Positions 1 through 8,520 of a DNA stretch of 64,000 nt are shown piece after piece. Position numbers and translations under genes: made by a program. This DNA comes from an uncultured Clostridium sp. (GTDB lineage Bacteria; Bacillota; Clostridia; Lachnospirales; Lachnospiraceae): NCBI GenBank assembly GCA_947575275.1, contig CANPMS010000001.1, forward strand, positions 124,001 to 188,000. Direction: 5' to 3'. The notes below the pieces were generated by a model. The model had not been told where the DNA came from, did no database searches, and saw nothing but the letters and a program-made list of their open reading frames with translations. Positions within the stretch are counted from its first letter, which is position 1. Every line of letters begins with the position of its first letter.

Positions 1-317
1 CGATGAATTCCAAGTCCATCGGTGCAGATGTGGTTTATGCGTGGCCGAATGCAGTAATTGGCATGATGGATGCCACTGCTGCTGCAAAGATTATGTATGC
101 TGATGAGATTGCCCGGGCTGATGACGGCATTGGGCTGCTGAGCGAGAAGGCGGCTGCTTACCATGAACTGCAATCCAGCGCTGTGGCGGCGGCGAGAAGA
201 GGCTATGTAGATGATATTATTGAAGCGTGTGACACGAGAAAGCGTGTGATTGCGGCGTTTGAGATGTTATTTACCAAGAAAGAGGATTGTCCGGACAGAA
301 AACATGGAACAGTTTAG
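1..317 (+). CDS. mmdA: Acyl-CoA carboxylase/methylmalonyl-CoA decarboxylase carboxyltransferase subunit (C-terminal part)
   Basis: This is the 3' end of a gene that begins before the window; only about 105 residues are visible. The segment has the GADVVYAWPNA stretch and ends with an RGYVDDIIE...DTRKRVIAAFEML...KHG pattern, typical of the C-terminus of the 12S-type carboxyltransferase (alpha subunit of methylmalonyl-CoA decarboxylase, also propionyl-CoA carboxylase beta). The family moves CO2 between an acyl-CoA and biotin on a carrier protein. The next genes encode the other subunits of a Na+-pumping decarboxylase, which supports the call. The acyl-CoA substrate cannot be decided from this fragment. 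Confidence 0.85.
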   Translation, partial: MNSKSIGADVVYAWPNAVIGMMDATAAAKIMYADEIARADDGIGLLSEKAAAYHELQSSAVAAARRGYVDDIIEACDTRKRVIAAFEMLFTKKEDCPDRKHGTV

Positions 318-333
318 AATGGGGGACAGATAT

Positions 334-1107
334 ATGAAACAGTGTGTGAGAAGGAGATGGTTGGTGTTATGTGCCGTTGTCGGAGTACTTTTACTGACTG
401 CCTGTTCCCGTGTTGGTGCTGATTCCCGGAACTCTCTGGATTTGCAGCAGGCTGCCTACATTTCTCAGATTACAGAGGCCCTTTTACAGGATATTACCAG
501 CATGGATGAGGCAGAGGCCAGGCAGTATGAGGAGGATTTACTGGAATTTGGTGAGAATGGACTGGCCAGCGGCGTCACGGCATGGCTTGGCGTAATGAAG
601 GACACAGGTGCGTTTGTAGGTGTTTTATCCTCTGAAACAGAGCTTTCTGAGGATAAAGGGTTTGTCAGTACCATTCAGGCGCAGTTTGAAAACCGCAATG
701 CAGAATTTAAGGTATTTTATAGCATGGAGCGCCAAACCCAGAGTTTAAATCCGGTTTCGATTTCCATCAGCCCGGAGTACACCATCGGTGAGAAGATGGT
801 GAAAGCGGTAATGAACACCATGCTTGGTATGGGAACGGTATTTCTGGTTCTGATTTTTATCAGTCTGATTATTGGCAGTTTTAAGTTCATCTACCAGTTT
901 GAAAAGAAGATGAGTGTGAAGGAGACGACTGCAGATTCTACGCTGCTGTCAGCTCCCGAAGAGGTATCTGGTAAGGAACTTGCGGATGATTTGGAGCTTG
1001 TGGCAGTTATCACTGCGGCAGTTGCAGCAGTTTCTGACTCCCCGACTGACGGACTGGTGGTGCGCTCCATTAAGAGAGCGCCCGGCGCAAAGTGGAAAAG
1101 AGCATAA
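334..1107 (+). CDS. OadG/MmdD-like membrane subunit of Na+ pump decarboxylase, with extra N-terminal lipoprotein-like domain
   Basis: The 257-residue protein probably anchors the decarboxylase complex in the membrane, the role of OadG/MmdD. I place the start at 334 because GGGGGA lies 8 bases upstream. It opens with a basic signal followed by LLLTAC, a lipobox-like site. A soluble stretch of about 150 residues follows, then a membrane segment near residues 168-190. The C-terminal part matches OadG proteins (LVAVITAAVAA followed by VVRSIKR and a near-terminal Trp). Standard OadG proteins are much shorter and lack the N-terminal extracytoplasmic part. It sits between the carboxyltransferase and the biotin carrier, as expected for a pump subunit. 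Confidence 0.78.
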   Translation: MKQCVRRRWLVLCAVVGVLLLTACSRVGADSRNSLDLQQAAYISQITEALLQDITSMDEAEARQYEEDLLEFGENGLASGVTAWLGVMKDTGAFVGVLSSETELSEDKGFVSTIQAQFENRNAEFKVFYSMERQTQSLNPVSISISPEYTIGEKMVKAVMNTMLGMGTVFLVLIFISLIIGSFKFIYQFEKKMSVKETTADSTLLSAPEEVSGKELADDLELVAVITAAVAAVSDSPTDGLVVRSIKRAPGAKWKRA

Positions 1108-1129
1108 TTGGATTAGGAGGATTATTATA

Positions 1130-1498
1130 ATGAAAAATTATACAATCACTGTAAATGGCAACGTGTATGAAGTAACGGTAGAGGAAGGCGTTTCTGCAAA
1201 AGCGGCATCGGAGCCGGCTTTTAAGGCTGCGCCAAAAACAGCGCCGGCGGCTCCTAAGGCGGCAGCTCCGTCAGGCTCAGCAGGTTCTGTGATTGTGGCG
1301 GCCCCCATGCCCGGAAAGATTCTTGCAGTAAAGGCATCGGTAGGACAGGTTGTGAAAAAAGGTGATGTCATTATGGTTCTGGAGGCGATGAAAATGGAGA
1401 ACGAGATCGTGGCTCCTCAGGATGGCACTGTTGCAAGCATTAACAAGGCAGCAGGCGATTCAGTAGAATCCGGCGCGACTCTTGCAACTTTGAGCTGA
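1130..1498 (+). CDS. mmdC: Biotin carboxyl carrier protein of the decarboxylase (MmdC/1.3S type)
   Basis: This 122-residue protein carries the biotin that shuttles the carboxyl group between the carboxyltransferases and the membrane pump. An N-terminal part of about 30 residues is followed by a flexible Ala/Pro/Lys linker and a biotinyl domain. The attachment motif EAMKMENEI is present, with the Lys between the two Met residues as the biotinylation site. I start at 1130, where AGGAGG lies about 8 bases upstream. It is the only biotin carrier in the operon, so both carboxyltransferases probably share it. Confidence 0.93.
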   Translation: MKNYTITVNGNVYEVTVEEGVSAKAASEPAFKAAPKTAPAAPKAAAPSGSAGSVIVAAPMPGKILAVKASVGQVVKKGDVIMVLEAMKMENEIVAPQDGTVASINKAAGDSVESGATLATLS

Positions 1499-1541
1499 CA
1501 GTTTGCTGATAAGAAAACAAGTTCTATATGGAGGGATTAAA

Positions 1542-2693
1542 ATGGATTATATTGGAACAACCTTAGTTAATCTTCTTCAGCAGACAGCTTTTTGCAACCT
1601 GACCCTGGGAAACTTCGCTATGATTGGAGTTGCATTTGTATTCCTTTATCTGGCTATCAGGAAAGGATTTGAGCCGCTCCTTTTGGTTCCGATTGCATTT
1701 GGCATGCTGTTGGTTAATATTTATCCGGATATTATGGCAAAGCCTGAAGATATGTCCAATGAGGTAGGCGGACTGCTTCATTACTTCTTTCTCCTGGATG
1801 AGTGGAGTATCCTTCCGTCCCTGATTTTCATGGGTGTGGGAGCGATGACTGATTTCGGTCCGCTGATTGCTAACCCGAAAAGCTTTCTGCTGGGCGCGGC
1901 AGCCCAGTTCGGTATCTATGCCGCTTATATTATGGCAATTCTCATGGGTTTCGGTGACAGAGCCGCCGCAGCCATCTCCATTATCGGCGGAGCGGACGGA
2001 CCTACTTCCATCTTTCTGGCCGGCAGGCTTGGACAGACGGAGTTTATGGGACCGATTGCCGTTGCGGCATATTCCTATATGGCGCTGGTTCCGATTATTC
2101 AGCCGCCGATTATGAAGTTTATGACCACGGAGGCGGAGCGCAAAATTAAGATGGATCAGCTCCGTCCGGTATCAAAGCTTGAGAAGATTTTATTCCCGAT
2201 TATCGTTACAGTGGTGGTCTGCCTGATTCTGCCAACCACAGCTCCGCTGGTTGGAATGCTGATGCTTGGCAATCTGTTCCGCGAATCAGGGGTGGTAAAG
2301 CAGCTTTCCGACACGGTCAGTAACGCAATGATGTATATTGTTGTTATTCTGCTGGGGACTTCCGTTGGAGCGTCTACCAGTGCAGAGGCGTTCCTTAAAG
2401 TGACTACCCTGAAGATTGTGGCCCTTGGGCTGATTGCATTTGCGTTTGGTACAGCCGCAGGCGTTTTGTTTGGCAAGGTCATGTGCAAGCTGACCGGAGG
2501 CAAGGTAAATCCTCTGATTGGTTCCGCAGGCGTATCTGCAGTTCCCATGGCAGCGCGTGTAGCCCAGAAGGTTGGTTCTGAGGCGGATCCCACAAACTTC
2601 CTGCTGATGCATGCAATGGGACCAAACGTGGCGGGTGTGATTGGCACTGCCGTAGCTGCCGGAACCTTCATGGCGATCTTTGGCGTGAAATAA
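1542..2693 (+). CDS. oadB: Na+-translocating decarboxylase beta subunit (OadB/MmdB)
   Basis: This 383-residue polytopic membrane protein decarboxylates carboxybiotin and uses the energy to export Na+. It is hydrophobic over most of its length and carries the family signature GGADGPT at about residues 149-155; the Asp there is the Na+-coupling residue known from OadB. A second conserved region near the C-terminus reads [17 protein letters not shown]. The start at 1542 follows GGAGGG by 6-7 bases. It lies between the carrier gene and the 5S-type carboxyltransferase. Confidence 0.95.
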   Translation: MDYIGTTLVNLLQQTAFCNLTLGNFAMIGVAFVFLYLAIRKGFEPLLLVPIAFGMLLVNIYPDIMAKPEDMSNEVGGLLHYFFLLDEWSILPSLIFMGVGAMTDFGPLIANPKSFLLGAAAQFGIYAAYIMAILMGFGDRAAAAISIIGGADGPTSIFLAGRLGQTEFMGPIAVAAYSYMALVPIIQPPIMKFMTTEAERKIKMDQLRPVSKLEKILFPIIVTVVVCLILPTTAPLVGMLMLGNLFRESGVVKQLSDTVSNAMMYIVVILLGTSVGASTSAEAFLKVTTLKIVALGLIAFAFGTAAGVLFGKVMCKLTGGKVNPLIGSAGVSAVPMAARVAQKVGSEADPTNFLLMHAMGPNVAGVIGTAVAAGTFMAIFGVK

Positions 2694-2729
2694 GTTTGAA
2701 ATTATAGTGAATATACAGGAGGTAATAGA

Positions 2730-4142
2730 ATGGCTCAAGTTCAAAAAAAGCCGATTAAGATTGTGGAAACCGTGCTGCGTGACGCCCATCAGTCCTTAAT
2801 CGCAACCAGAATGAGTACCGACCAGATGCTTCCAATCATAGATAAGATGGATCAGGTGGGGTACCATGCAGTAGAGTGCTGGGGAGGCGCTACGTTTGAT
2901 GCCTCCCTCCGCTTCCTGAAGGAAGATCCATGGGAGCGCCTGAGAAAGCTGAAAGCCGGCTTCAAAAACACAAAATTGCAGATGTTGTTCCGCGGTCAGA
3001 ATATCCTTGGATATAATCATTATGCAGATGATGTGGTAGAGTATTTCGTACAGAAATCTGTGGCAAACGGAATTGATATTATCCGTATCTTCGACTGTTT
3101 AAATGACCTGCGCAATCTGAGGACTGCAGTGAGGGCTGCAAATAAAGAGAATGCACATGTGCAGATCGCGCTTTCCTACACTCTGGGCGATGCTTATACC
3201 CTGGAGTACTGGAAGGACATTGCAAAGAAAATTGAGGAGATGGGGGCAAATTCCATCTGTATTAAGGATATGGCAGGCCTTTTGACTCCGTATGCGGCAG
3301 AGGAGCTGGTGACGGCTCTCAAGGAGTCTGCTCAGCTTCCGATTGATCTTCACACCCACTACACGTCCGGCGTGGCTTCCATGACCTACTTAAAGGCTGT
3401 GGAGGCAGGCTGCGACATAATTGATACCGCAATGTCTCCGCTGGCGCTGGGAACCAGTCAGCCTGCCACTGAGGTTATGGTGGAAACGTTCCGAAACACC
3501 CCGTATGATACGGGGATTGATCAGTCAAAGCTGGCTGAGATTGCAGACTATTTTGCTCCTGTTCGTGAAGAGGCGTTAAAGAGCGGTCTTCTGAATCCGA
3601 AAGTACTGGGCGTCAATATCCAAACCCTTCGCTATCAGGTGCCGGGCGGTATGCTGTCCAACCTGGTGAGCCAGCTGAAAGAGGCAGGCAGGGAGGATAA
3701 ATACCGTGAGGTGCTTGAGGAAATTCCGAGAGTGCGCAAGGACTTTGGTGAACCTCCCCTTGTTACCCCGTCGTCTCAGATTGTGGGTACTCAGGCTGTT
3801 ATGAATGTGATCTCCGGCGAGCGCTATAAGATAGTTCCAAAGGAGTCAAAGAAGATTATGCTTGGTGAGTTTGGACAGACGGTAAAGCCCTTTGACCCGG
3901 AAGTGCAGAAGAAAATTATTGGTGATGAGACACCGATTACATGCAGACCGGCTGATTTGATTCCGCCCCAGCTTCCTCAGTTTGAGAGGGAGTGCGCACA
4001 GTGGAAGCAGCAGGATGAGGATGTTCTTTCTTATGCACTGTTTCCCAAGGTGGCTGAAGAATTCTTCAAATACAGGGAAGCTCAGCAGACAAAGGTGGAT
4101 GCTGCAGTTGCAGATACTGCCAGTAAGGCTTACCCGGTTTAA
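2730..4142 (+). CDS. oadA: Oxaloacetate decarboxylase alpha / 5S transcarboxylase subunit (carboxyltransferase only)
   Basis: The 470-residue protein is a pyruvate/oxaloacetate carboxyltransferase of the TIM-barrel family. It starts with VETVLRDAHQS, has the IKDMAG stretch whose Lys is carbamylated in relatives, and the metal-binding LHTHYTSG motif. The C-terminal biotin domain of full-length OadA is absent, so it should rely on the separate carrier encoded upstream, as in the 5S subunit of transcarboxylase. The start at 2730 has AGGAGGT 7 bases upstream. A strong terminator follows. Together with the acyl-CoA-type carboxyltransferase at the operon start this gives two substrate halves on one biotin carrier. 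Confidence 0.92.
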   Translation: MAQVQKKPIKIVETVLRDAHQSLIATRMSTDQMLPIIDKMDQVGYHAVECWGGATFDASLRFLKEDPWERLRKLKAGFKNTKLQMLFRGQNILGYNHYADDVVEYFVQKSVANGIDIIRIFDCLNDLRNLRTAVRAANKENAHVQIALSYTLGDAYTLEYWKDIAKKIEEMGANSICIKDMAGLLTPYAAEELVTALKESAQLPIDLHTHYTSGVASMTYLKAVEAGCDIIDTAMSPLALGTSQPATEVMVETFRNTPYDTGIDQSKLAEIADYFAPVREEALKSGLLNPKVLGVNIQTLRYQVPGGMLSNLVSQLKEAGREDKYREVLEEIPRVRKDFGEPPLVTPSSQIVGTQAVMNVISGERYKIVPKESKKIMLGEFGQTVKPFDPEVQKKIIGDETPITCRPADLIPPQLPQFERECAQWKQQDEDVLSYALFPKVAEEFFKYREAQQTKVDAAVADTASKAYPV

Positions 4143-4156
4143 TATTGAAACTTACA

Positions 4157-4187
4157 GGATCTGCCAAGACAGCAGATCCTTTTGTGT
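4157..4187 (+). terminator. Intrinsic terminator of the decarboxylase operon
   Basis: An 8-bp perfect stem (GGATCTGC at 4157-4164 with GCAGATCC at 4172-4179) has a 7-base loop and is followed by TTTTGTGT. It lies 15 bases after the oadA stop. Confidence 0.85.
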
Positions 4188-4245
4188 CTATTTTTAAAAC
4201 TTTCTTACAAATTTTGTCTATTATGTGAAGTTTGCCCCAATTTGG

Positions 4246-4274
4246 TTGACTACTACCTGGTTTGTCATTATAAT
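4246..4274 (+). promoter_or_regulatory. Probable sigma-A promoter for the SH3/glucosaminidase gene
   Basis: TTGACT (4246-4251) and TATAAT (4269-4274) are separated by 17 bases, close to the vegetative consensus. It lies downstream of the preceding terminator and 85 bases before the next start codon. Confidence 0.75.
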
Positions 4275-4358
4275 GCTTAATATAGAAAATATAAAAACTG
4301 ATACAATTAAGTTTGAAGAACAGGGTCTTTGGACCGGATGTCATCCAGGGAGAAAGAG

Positions 4359-6386
4359 ATGAAGAAACGAATGTGGAAAAAGGGACTGGCAGCAATGCTG
4401 GGACTGGTTTTGAGTATACAGACGCCGGTGGGAGGAATGGTTCCGTTGGTTACAGCTCAGGCGGAAGAGCGGGCTGCAACCATAAATGCGACCAGTTTAA
4501 ATGTGAGAAGCGGTGCGGGAACCGGCTATTCCTCTGTGGCGAAGCTGGGAAAGGGAACAGAAGTTAAGGTAATCGGGGAAACGAACGGCGCTGACGGTAA
4601 GCTCTGGTATCAGATTCGGTTTACAGGAAACGGGGGCATAGCTCAAAGCGGATATGTGCTGGGCACCTATGTGAAATTTCCTGTAACATACAGCCATGAC
4701 GGGGATTTTGAGGCACAGTTAAATGCCCAGGGTTTTCCTGAATCCTACAAGGATAGTCTGCGTCAGATTCATGCCCGGTATCCTAACTGGACATTTACAG
4801 CGCAGCATACGGGGCTTGACTGGAATTCAGTAATTCAGAATGAGGCTGTTCTCGGACGAAACCTGGTACATAAAAACAGTATTTCATCTTATAAATCCCT
4901 TTCCGACGGTGCGTACAACTGGGATAACAGCACGTGGACCGGTTTTGACGGAAATGCCTGGGTGGCGGCTTCAGAGGATGTGCTGCGTTACTATATGGAT
5001 CCACGAAATTTTCTGGATGAGGTGAGCATTTTTCAGTTTATGGATCAAACCTACAACCCTTCTGTTCATACCAGAGAAGGTCTGGAAAGTATGCTTAAGG
5101 GGACTTTTATGGAGAGCGGCGTAATTGCCGGCGGAGGCAGCCCGGTCTCTTCAGGCGGAAGTACGGCTGGCAGTTCCGGAGGAAGCGGCGGTCCGGGGGT
5201 TGGCGGCAGTCCGGTGATAAACGGGGGAAGCTCAGAGGTGAGTAAGAGCCCTGTAATAGATGGAAGCAGTCCGGGAATGACAAGTCAGGCTCCCGGCTCC
5301 AACAGTGATTCTCAGGTGGGCTTTCAGGGGCCAAGCGCTTCAATCAGCAGACATGAGGCTGCGTTTGTATCTACCAGTGCAGTGGTGATTGCCGGACCCG
5401 GCGTTTCATCAGAAAATCAGGGAGACAGCAGTGTGAATGTTCCGGCGGACGGTTCAAATATAAGCTATGTAGATGCCATCATGAATGCAGCTCAGGCTTC
5501 CGGCACAAGCCCTTATGTGATAGCGGCGATGATTATTCAGGAACAGGGCAGCAACGGAAGAGGAAACTCCATATCCGGAAACTATGCGGGGTATGTGGGA
5601 TATTATAATTACTTTAATGTGGGCGCCTATGCTTCTGACGGCATGGGGTCGGTAGAGCGTGGGCTGTGGTACGCATCCCAGTCCGGGACTTACGGGCGGC
5701 CCTGGACAACCCCGGCTGCCTCTATTCTGGGCGGAGCTGAATTCTATGGAACCAATTATGTAAAAGCAGGACAGGATACCCTGTATTTAAAGAAATATAA
5801 CGTTCAGGGCGATAATCTATATAAGCATCAATATATGACGAATGTTGACGGTGCGGCTTCGGAAGGCTCGATTTTTGCGGAGGGCTTTACGGCTCATCAA
5901 AAAAGCACAGCATTGAATTTCAAGATTCCGGTGTATACCAATATGCCAGAATTACCGTGCAGCAAGCCGACAGCAGACGGAAGTCCCAACAATAAGCTGA
6001 GTGGTCTTGATGTGGAGGGGCTCTCCCTGACACCTACGTTCCATAGAGATACGGAGGTTTATGACCTGATTGTGGATCATTCTGCCTCTGCTGTCAGGGT
6101 GAATGCTTCAGCAATCGATTCTAAGGCGACCGTAACAGGCACAGGCAGCATTCAGCTCCAGAGCGGAAATAATGATATTTCTGTTGTTGTGCGTGCGGAG
6201 AATGGAATGGAACGCACCTACACGATCCGCGTTGTTCGTCAGGCTGGCGCCCCCACCTACCATGCAGAACCGGATACAGGCGGTACAGAAATCAGTGTGG
6301 TTTCCCCCTCACCGGTGGTGGGGCAGAACCACGGAATCAGCGCCGGCGCAGATACAGTGACCCTTCAGGGGCCGGGAGTTAATTGA
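4359..6386 (+). CDS. Secreted SH3b / glucosaminidase-like cell wall protein with cadherin-like domain
   Basis: The 675-residue exported protein probably binds and may cleave peptidoglycan. A Lys-rich signal peptide ends near AQAEE. A bacterial SH3 domain follows (INATSLNVRSGAG signature), then a region common in clostridial endo-beta-N-acetylglucosaminidase-like proteins (GFPESYKDSLRQIHARYPNW). A long Gly/Ser/Pro linker leads to a glucosaminidase-type domain with AAMIIQEQGSNGRG and YYNYFNVGAY, where the Glu is the likely catalytic acid. A cadherin-like beta-sandwich repeat is near the C-terminus (LSGLDVEGLSLTPTF ... MERTYTIRVV). AGGGAG is 6 bases before the chosen start. The following gene shares the cadherin-like domain. 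Confidence 0.8.
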   Translation: MKKRMWKKGLAAMLGLVLSIQTPVGGMVPLVTAQAEERAATINATSLNVRSGAGTGYSSVAKLGKGTEVKVIGETNGADGKLWYQIRFTGNGGIAQSGYVLGTYVKFPVTYSHDGDFEAQLNAQGFPESYKDSLRQIHARYPNWTFTAQHTGLDWNSVIQNEAVLGRNLVHKNSISSYKSLSDGAYNWDNSTWTGFDGNAWVAASEDVLRYYMDPRNFLDEVSIFQFMDQTYNPSVHTREGLESMLKGTFMESGVIAGGGSPVSSGGSTAGSSGGSGGPGVGGSPVINGGSSEVSKSPVIDGSSPGMTSQAPGSNSDSQVGFQGPSASISRHEAAFVSTSAVVIAGPGVSSENQGDSSVNVPADGSNISYVDAIMNAAQASGTSPYVIAAMIIQEQGSNGRGNSISGNYAGYVGYYNYFNVGAYASDGMGSVERGLWYASQSGTYGRPWTTPAASILGGAEFYGTNYVKAGQDTLYLKKYNVQGDNLYKHQYMTNVDGAASEGSIFAEGFTAHQKSTALNFKIPVYTNMPELPCSKPTADGSPNNKLSGLDVEGLSLTPTFHRDTEVYDLIVDHSASAVRVNASAIDSKATVTGTGSIQLQSGNNDISVVVRAENGMERTYTIRVVRQAGAPTYHAEPDTGGTEISVVSPSPVVGQNHGISAGADTVTLQGPGVN

Positions 6387-6454
6387 GGCAGCAGTGTTTT
6401 ACCTGCTGTCCTCGTTGGGTTGAAATTATGAAAGAACTAAGGACAGGAGAATAT

Positions 6455-7927
6455 ATGAACAGGAAGAGGAGCAGAGTTGGTCTGTGGATTGTTATGGCGG
6501 TACTGGCACTTATGGCAATGCCGTTTCAGAGCTTTGCTGCAGATGCAAAAATTTCATTTTCGGATCCTTCTTTGGAGGTGGGGAGTGAAGTAGACGTCAC
6601 TATGAAGTTTACCTGCACCAGCGGGGAGACTCTGGGAAATATTGTGGTGATGCTGGCTTATGATGCCAATATGCTGGAATTTACCAATGGAAGCGAGTAT
6701 GCCAGCGGCGGAGCCGGGGCTATCCGCGTTGCCAGTGGTGTGGTGGGGAGTGGGGAGCTGACCACCACCCTGGGGTTCAGGGCTCTGCAGGCGGGAAGCA
6801 CTCAAATTACCATTACCTCCTGGGAGGGGTATGATGCTGATGGTCAGCTTCTTAATGTGACTCATCAGGGCAGCTCTTCCATAACGATTTCCGGGGGTGA
6901 AACCAATTATTCTTCAGACGCATCGTTAAAGTCCCTGGAGATTGCCCCGGGAACTTTAAATCCGGCATTCAGCCCTGAGATAGAAAATTATACTGCAACG
7001 GTGGGGCTGGATACAGAGCGTCTGGTTGTCAGCGCGGTTCGCAGCAGTGATAAGGCAACGGTTGAGCTGGAGGGCACAGAGCTCTCTGCAGATGAAAATA
7101 CGGTTGTCTGCCGCGTTACGGCAGAGGACGGCTCTACTGTGCGGAATTATACCATCCTGGTGAGCAAGGTTGAAGGCGGCGAAACGACGGGAGGAGAAAA
7201 CAGCGGAACCAACCCGGGAAATGTTGAGGTTTTGGCCCAGATTGAGGCCGCAAAAACTCCGCTTAAAATTGGAATTATGGCTTTGCCTGAGGGTGCATCT
7301 GTTCCGGCGGGAATGAAGGAGAGCGCCATCACCATTGGCGATGCCAGGGTACAGGGCTGGATACCGGAGACAGAGGGAGAGCAGCCGGAGTATTGTATCT
7401 TTTATGGTGTAAGCCAGAGTGGTGTGGAGGGCTTCTATTGCTATGACAGAACGGACAAGACGCTTCAGCGCTTTTTTAACTATAATACCGATGAGCAGCA
7501 GGAGGAGTTACTTGCCATCGCACAGCAGTATAACGATTTAGTCGATGATTATAATCTGATGAAATGGATCGTTGTTGGTGCGGCAGCATTGGCTGCGATT
7601 CTGTTTATCCTTCTTATTATCACTCTTGTATCGTCCTCCAGAAGAAAGCAGGGAGGCAGGGGGCGTTATCAGGAGATGGCGGAATCAGGAATGGAGAGGC
7701 CGGCAGACAGAAAACTGACCCATGAGGAGCGCTATATGATGGGTGAGGAGGATGAATACGATTATCTTCCGGAGGTGGCTGCGACAGCGCAGGATTCAGT
7801 AGAGGATATAGAGAGAAAGCTGGCATCAGATTTGGCAGGAGCGGCTTCTGAGGCTTCCGGAGAGTCAAAAGAGGTTGAGGACTCTGCCAACGAGGATGAT
7901 TTTGAGTTTTTTGATCTGGATGAGTAA
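6455..7927 (+). CDS. Membrane-anchored cohesin-like / cadherin-like surface protein
   Basis: The 490-residue protein has a signal peptide ending at SFAADA and then a domain of about 130 residues with the pattern of a cohesin (ISFSDPSLEVGSEVDVTMKF, LAYDANMLEF, LGFRALQAGSTQITI). A cadherin-like beta-sandwich repeat follows (LKSLEIAPGTLNPAFSPEIENY). After a spacer region, one membrane segment lies near residues 369-394. The last 95 residues are very acidic and presumably cytoplasmic, ending in DDFEFFDLDE. AGGAG precedes the start. No dockerin-bearing partner is seen here, so its ligand is unknown. It lies 68 bases after the glucosaminidase-like gene and is probably co-transcribed with it. Confidence 0.72.
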   Translation: MNRKRSRVGLWIVMAVLALMAMPFQSFAADAKISFSDPSLEVGSEVDVTMKFTCTSGETLGNIVVMLAYDANMLEFTNGSEYASGGAGAIRVASGVVGSGELTTTLGFRALQAGSTQITITSWEGYDADGQLLNVTHQGSSSITISGGETNYSSDASLKSLEIAPGTLNPAFSPEIENYTATVGLDTERLVVSAVRSSDKATVELEGTELSADENTVVCRVTAEDGSTVRNYTILVSKVEGGETTGGENSGTNPGNVEVLAQIEAAKTPLKIGIMALPEGASVPAGMKESAITIGDARVQGWIPETEGEQPEYCIFYGVSQSGVEGFYCYDRTDKTLQRFFNYNTDEQQEELLAIAQQYNDLVDDYNLMKWIVVGAAALAAILFILLIITLVSSSRRKQGGRGRYQEMAESGMERPADRKLTHEERYMMGEEDEYDYLPEVAATAQDSVEDIERKLASDLAGAASEASGESKEVEDSANEDDFEFFDLDE

Positions 7928-7941
7928 CGGATAGTATGATG

Positions 7942-8000
7942 AGGCAAAATAACTGATGTATAAAAACGGTTTGTGGATACATCAGTTGTTTTGCCTTTTT
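7942..8000 (+). terminator. Strong intrinsic terminator
   Basis: A 19-bp stem with one G-T pair (7942-7960 with 7978-7996) and a 17-base loop is followed by TTTTT. It closes the surface-protein operon. Confidence 0.88.
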
Positions 8001-8030
8001 GTCAGGCTATCATTATCAACTGATTTTGTG

Positions 8031-8058
8031 TTGACTTCGCTATTTTTTTTGATATAAT
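8031..8058 (+). promoter_or_regulatory. Promoter of the gntR-mcsA-mcsB-clpC operon
   Basis: TTGACT (8031-8036) and TATAAT (8053-8058) are 16 bases apart, directly after the terminator and about 60 bases before the GntR start codon. No CtsR-type heptamer repeat (GGTCAAA tandem) or CIRCE element is seen around it. Confidence 0.78.
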
Positions 8059-8061
8059 ATT

Positions 8062-8080
8062 GTTATATTATGTGTATAAC
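8062..8080. promoter_or_regulatory. Inverted repeat at the start site, candidate GntR operator
   Basis: GTTATA (8062-8067) and TATAAC (8075-8080) form a perfect 6-bp inverted repeat around a 7-base spacer, placed just after the -10 box where a repressor would block transcription. Autoregulation by the adjacent GntR protein is an inference from position. Confidence 0.45.
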
Positions 8081-8116
8081 AGAGCAGATGGCAGAATAAT
8101 GAAAGACGGTGGGATT

Positions 8117-8500
8117 ATGGTTATTAAGATTGATTTTGAGAGTGAGGAAGCGTTCTATATCCAGCTTCGCAACCAAATTATTATAGGGATAGCCACAGAA
8201 CGTATCCATGAGGGAGATTCTCTGCCGTCAGTTCGTCAGCTTGCGGACAATATCGGCATCAATATGCATACAGTAAATAAGGCGTATTCCGTGCTGCGCC
8301 AGGAGGGTTTTATTAAGCTGGATCGCCGCAAAGGGGCTGTGATTGCGGTGGATATTAATAAGATACAGGCAATTGAAAAGCTGCGTGGTGACTTGACTGT
8401 TATTCTTGCGCGGAGTATCTGCAAAGATGTAACCCGCTCTGAGGTACATGAGCTGGTTGATGAAATATATGACTATTATGCAAGAAAGTGCGAAGACTAA
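8117..8500 (+). CDS. GntR family (YtrA-like) transcriptional regulator
   Basis: The 127-residue protein is a short GntR regulator. It starts with an IDFESEEAFYIQLRNQI region and a winged helix-turn-helix (SLPSVRQLADNIGINMHTVNKAYSVLRQEGFI). A C-terminal part of only about 45 residues follows, too small for a FadR/HutC ligand domain, which fits the YtrA subfamily. I start at 8117 behind GGTGGGA; upstream in-frame starts lack a ribosome-binding site. It occupies the position where ctsR normally begins the mcsA-mcsB-clpC operon. Whether it regulates this operon is inferred from position and from the inverted repeat beside its promoter. Confidence 0.88.
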   Translation: MVIKIDFESEEAFYIQLRNQIIIGIATERIHEGDSLPSVRQLADNIGINMHTVNKAYSVLRQEGFIKLDRRKGAVIAVDINKIQAIEKLRGDLTVILARSICKDVTRSEVHELVDEIYDYYARKCED

Positions 8501-8520
8501 GAGATAGATGGAGGATTGCC

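Noticed and set aside
5100-5450. Gly/Ser-rich repeats in the glucosaminidase-like gene as a tandem DNA repeat or CRISPR
   Set aside because: The repeats are loose at the DNA level and encode a flexible linker; there are no regular spacers.
7997-8116. CtsR or CIRCE operator before the clpC operon
   Set aside because: No tandem GGTCAAA heptamers and no TTAGCACTC inverted repeat are present.
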